Assembly (NCBI GenBank): GCA_958510875.1
Contig: OY294067.1
Coordinates: 137,609,726-137,673,725 of the forward strand
DNA length: 64,000 nt
Origin: Endomychus coccineus
Taxonomy: Eukaryota > Arthropoda > Insecta > Coleoptera > Endomychidae
Reading direction: 5' to 3'
The position numbers and the translations under genes are program-made. Positions 63,592 through 64,000 of the stretch are shown piece by piece. Every line of letters begins with the position of its first letter. Positions within the stretch are counted from its first letter, which is position 1. The notes beneath the pieces are model-generated. The model was given only the letters and a program-made list of their open reading frames with translations. It was not told where the DNA came from and did no database searches.

Positions 63592-64000
63592 CAGTGGCGG
63601 CTCCTCGAAGGAGGCTAAGGAGGCTCAGCCTCCTCACCAATTTATCTTAATGATCATTCTCCATTTTATTTCCTGTTTCTCTGATAATTCTTTAAATTTC
63701 ACAATTAATTCCCCGTTCTCAGTAGTTATTTTCAATCTGGCAACAGTGGCCAGAGGCTAGATTCTCTATATATCTCAAACGCTAAATACGTGTGGTCAAC
63801 ACAGTTGCCGTTTTTCCAACCATTCAATTGCCCAGTGGGGTGAAACAGCGAATATGGCAACATAGTAGGGAGGCTAGCTTTTCGTACCCATTCGTCGGTC
63901 GAATGAAATACGATTACTTGCTCCCGCCTCCCGCTGCTAGAAGAATGCGGCAGCTCAGTTGTTGTTTATATTCCACGAGGCGTAGTAAGGTTAAGTAGTT
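63592..64000 (+). mobile_element. Possible hAT element end, running off the window
   Basis: Starts CAGTGGCGGCTCCTCGAAGG with an internal GGAGGCT repeat, the typical start of TTF-type hAT elements in insects. The eight bases before it (CAAGTAGC) would be the target duplication. The other end and any transposase lie beyond the window. Confidence 0.4.

Overview
This window is AT-rich eukaryotic DNA, almost certainly from an insect or another arthropod. The evidence is the mix of repeat families: Ty3/Gypsy and BEL/Pao LTR elements, R1-like and jockey-like LINEs, Penelope-like elements, PIF/Harbinger, hAT and pogo-like transposons, a tRNA-derived SINE, and very long (GT)n arrays. I see no intact host gene and no bacterial-type features. 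Almost everything I can name is a mobile element, a relic of one, or tandem repeat DNA, so this looks like an accessory or heterochromatin-like region. The species cannot be fixed from the sequence.

Layout. 1-1.7 kb: gag-protease end and probable 5' LTR of a Ty3/Gypsy element (minus). 2.4-4.9 kb: internally deleted BEL/Pao relic and an R1-type fragment. 5,781-8,755: complete PIF/Harbinger element with 3-bp TTA target duplications. Its transposase (minus) and MADF protein (plus) genes are interlocked, each having an exon inside the other's intron. 9.0-14.5 kb: cluster of a broken intronless matrix metalloproteinase gene, the 3' end of a paralogue, a jockey-like RT relic, CRE-containing repeats of about 79 bp, an unidentified reading frame and the C-terminal half of a double-jelly-roll (DJR) capsid-like gene. 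14,494-24,561: a block flanked by a 10-bp direct duplication that splits the DJR gene, whose N-terminal half resumes at 24,572 in a continuous frame. The block holds a SINE, two fold-back elements with satellite cores, a recently duplicated (GT)n segment and a TIR element of about 1 kb.

25-33 kb: largely noncoding, with a tandem array of about 110-bp units and a nested pair of TIR elements (a 287-bp hAT MITE inside one arm of a larger long-TIR element). 33-36.5 kb: Penelope-like copies in inverted orientation with a hammerhead ribozyme-like core, and a TTF-type hAT transposase relic. 37-39 kb: possible BEL/Pao gag relic and R1-like ORF1/ORF2 start. 41.8-47.3 kb: pogo-like pieces on both sides of a 2.8-kb element with 326-bp, nearly identical TIRs. 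That element carries a PIN/FEN-like plus cysteine-rich protein gene and is the best candidate here for an under-described transposon family. 48.8-52.2 kb: R1-like RT fragment abutting 2.96 kb of nearly pure (GT)n. 53-64 kb: another Penelope relic, a second copy of the 1-kb TIR element with inverted interior, LINE fragments, a tRNA-like sequence, a 595-bp palindromic MITE, a Tc1/mariner-like transposase relic and a possible hAT end.

The genes do not form a pathway; what links them is nesting. The order of insertion can be read from target duplications and interrupted frames. Many broken frames are one-base shifts, some in homopolymers, so part of the pseudogene signal could be sequencing error.
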